Positions 6,029 through 6,355 of a stretch of 6,355 bases of DNA are shown one piece after another. The stretch covers positions 1 to 6,355 of the forward strand of contig JAFTYN010000016.1 of the NCBI GenBank assembly GCA_017461465.1, given 5' to 3'. The position numbers and the translations under genes are program-made. Source of the DNA: Bacilli bacterium. GTDB taxonomy: Bacteria; Bacillota_I; Bacilli_A; RF39; UBA660. How positions within the stretch are numbered: position 1 is the stretch's first letter; each line of letters opens with the position of its first letter. Below the pieces are notes generated by a model that was not told the origin of the DNA, ran no database searches, and saw nothing but the letters and a program-made list of their open reading frames with translations.

Positions 6029-6045
6029 TATCATAGGAGGTATAT

Positions 6046-6324
6046 ATGAATAAAGATGTAATAAGAACTTCTTTAGAAAAGAAAAGTTATACTAATAGAC
6101 TTAATCGTATTGAAGGTCAAATTAGAGGAATAAATAAAATGATTGAAGATGATAGAAATTGTGCTGACATACTAGTACAAATTTCAGCGGTTAATAGTGC
6201 TCTTAAAAGTTTAGGACAAGAATTATTAGAAAATCATATGAAAACTTGTATGGTTAATGATATAAAAAATGAAAGGTTAGAATCTATAGATGAAGTTATG
6301 GATTTATGTAGGAAGTTAGTATGA
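6046..6324 (+). CDS. csoR: CsoR-type copper-sensing transcriptional repressor
   Basis: This 92-residue all-helical DNA-binding repressor belongs to the CsoR/RcnR/FrmR/CstR family. The N-terminal family block YTNRLNRIEGQIRGINKMIEDDRNC is seen at residues 15-39. Metal ligands fit the Cu(I) pattern: Cys39, then His64 and Cys68 (NHMKTC). The gaps of 25 and 4 residues equal those of Mycobacterium tuberculosis CsoR (C36, H61, C65). The His argues against the sulfide/persulfide sensor CstR, and the second Cys against nickel RcnR. The residue before Cys39 is Asn rather than the Tyr of the mycobacterial protein. Cu(I) binding would release it from the operator in its own promoter. AGGAGG precedes the ATG by 5 nt. 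Its TGA overlaps the next start as ATGA, so regulator and target are coupled. Confidence 0.9.
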   Translation: MNKDVIRTSLEKKSYTNRLNRIEGQIRGINKMIEDDRNCADILVQISAVNSALKSLGQELLENHMKTCMVNDIKNERLESIDEVMDLCRKLV

Positions 6325-6355
6325 AAAAATATCGTTTTAAAATTAATAATCTAGA
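6321..6355 (+). CDS. Start of a probable metal-translocating P-type ATPase (cut by window end)
   Basis: Only 11 full codons are present, reading MKKYRFKINNL, and the next codon begins GA (Asp or Glu). Many Bacillota metal P-type ATPases begin with such a short beta strand leading into an N-terminal heavy-metal-binding domain (NLDCxxC). The position directly behind csoR, ATGA coupling and a good ribosome binding site (AGGAAG, 6310-6315, 5 nt before the ATG) fit a copper exporter (CopA-like). A small copper chaperone (CopZ-like) with the same fold is the main alternative. The identity is inferred from context and 11 residues only. Confidence 0.6.
   Translation, partial: MKKYRFKINNL

Noticed and set aside
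6322..6354. Mycoplasma-type code with TGA read as Trp, which would extend csoR by about ten residues
   Set aside because: All Trp codons checked are TGG, no TGA lies inside any other gene, and the family ends at this point; the ATGA overlap with a good ribosome binding site fits a real stop.
1..6355. CRISPR arrays, tRNA or rRNA genes, insertion sequences, riboswitches
   Set aside because: Nothing with regular spaced repeats, cloverleaf-like segments, transposase motifs or long structured leaders was seen. The only gene-free gaps of note are 342-653 (relic, two terminators, promoter) and 5969-6045 (terminator, promoter, operator).

Overview
The window is AT-rich DNA (roughly 30% G+C by eye) from a low-GC Gram-positive-type bacterium. 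Strong AGGAGG ribosome binding sites, consensus sigma-A-like promoters, a YugP-type peptidase and a remnant of a DUF285/BspA-like surface-protein repeat point to Bacillota, or a Mollicutes-like gut lineage within Bacilli. The exact lineage cannot be fixed from this window. Every tryptophan checked is TGG, and one gene (csoR) ends in TGA inside an ATGA overlap, so the standard bacterial code is favoured over the Mycoplasma code. All genes lie on the + strand.

Layout. (1) Positions 1-341 hold the 3' end of a yugP-like membrane zinc peptidase, closed by a hairpin terminator. (2) Positions 356-535 carry a short decayed piece of a DUF285/BspA-like repeat protein followed by its own terminator. (3) Positions 654-1490 encode a lone HExxH protein without a signal peptide; it has its own promoter, a palindrome over the -35, and a weak terminator. 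(4) Positions 1532-5968 form a tightly packed six-gene operon with an extended -10 promoter in front and a strong terminator behind. Its genes are an HSL-family alpha/beta hydrolase, an HxxxDG acyltransferase, a zinc-ribbon six-helix membrane protein (DUF6320-like), a YbaK/ProX-type tRNA-editing deacylase, a 98-residue protein of unknown function, and folD. (5) From 6000 a second transcription unit begins: a full-consensus promoter with a CsoR-type operator in its spacer, a CsoR-type copper sensor, and the first 11 codons of a coupled gene, probably a metal-transporting P-type ATPase.

How the parts work together. The first three operon genes look like one functional module. One enzyme hydrolyses acyl esters, the next transfers acyl groups, and the third is a membrane protein that could anchor or partner them. 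Their junctions (0 nt gap, then a 17-bp overlap) imply coupled translation. They share a transcript with housekeeping genes for translation quality control (ProX-like) and one-carbon metabolism (folD), which suggests constitutive expression. The csoR unit is a self-contained copper-stress circuit: the repressor probably blocks its own promoter until Cu(I) binds.

The least explained items are the hydrolase/acyltransferase/membrane-protein cassette, the 98-residue protein, and the lone cytosolic HExxH protein.
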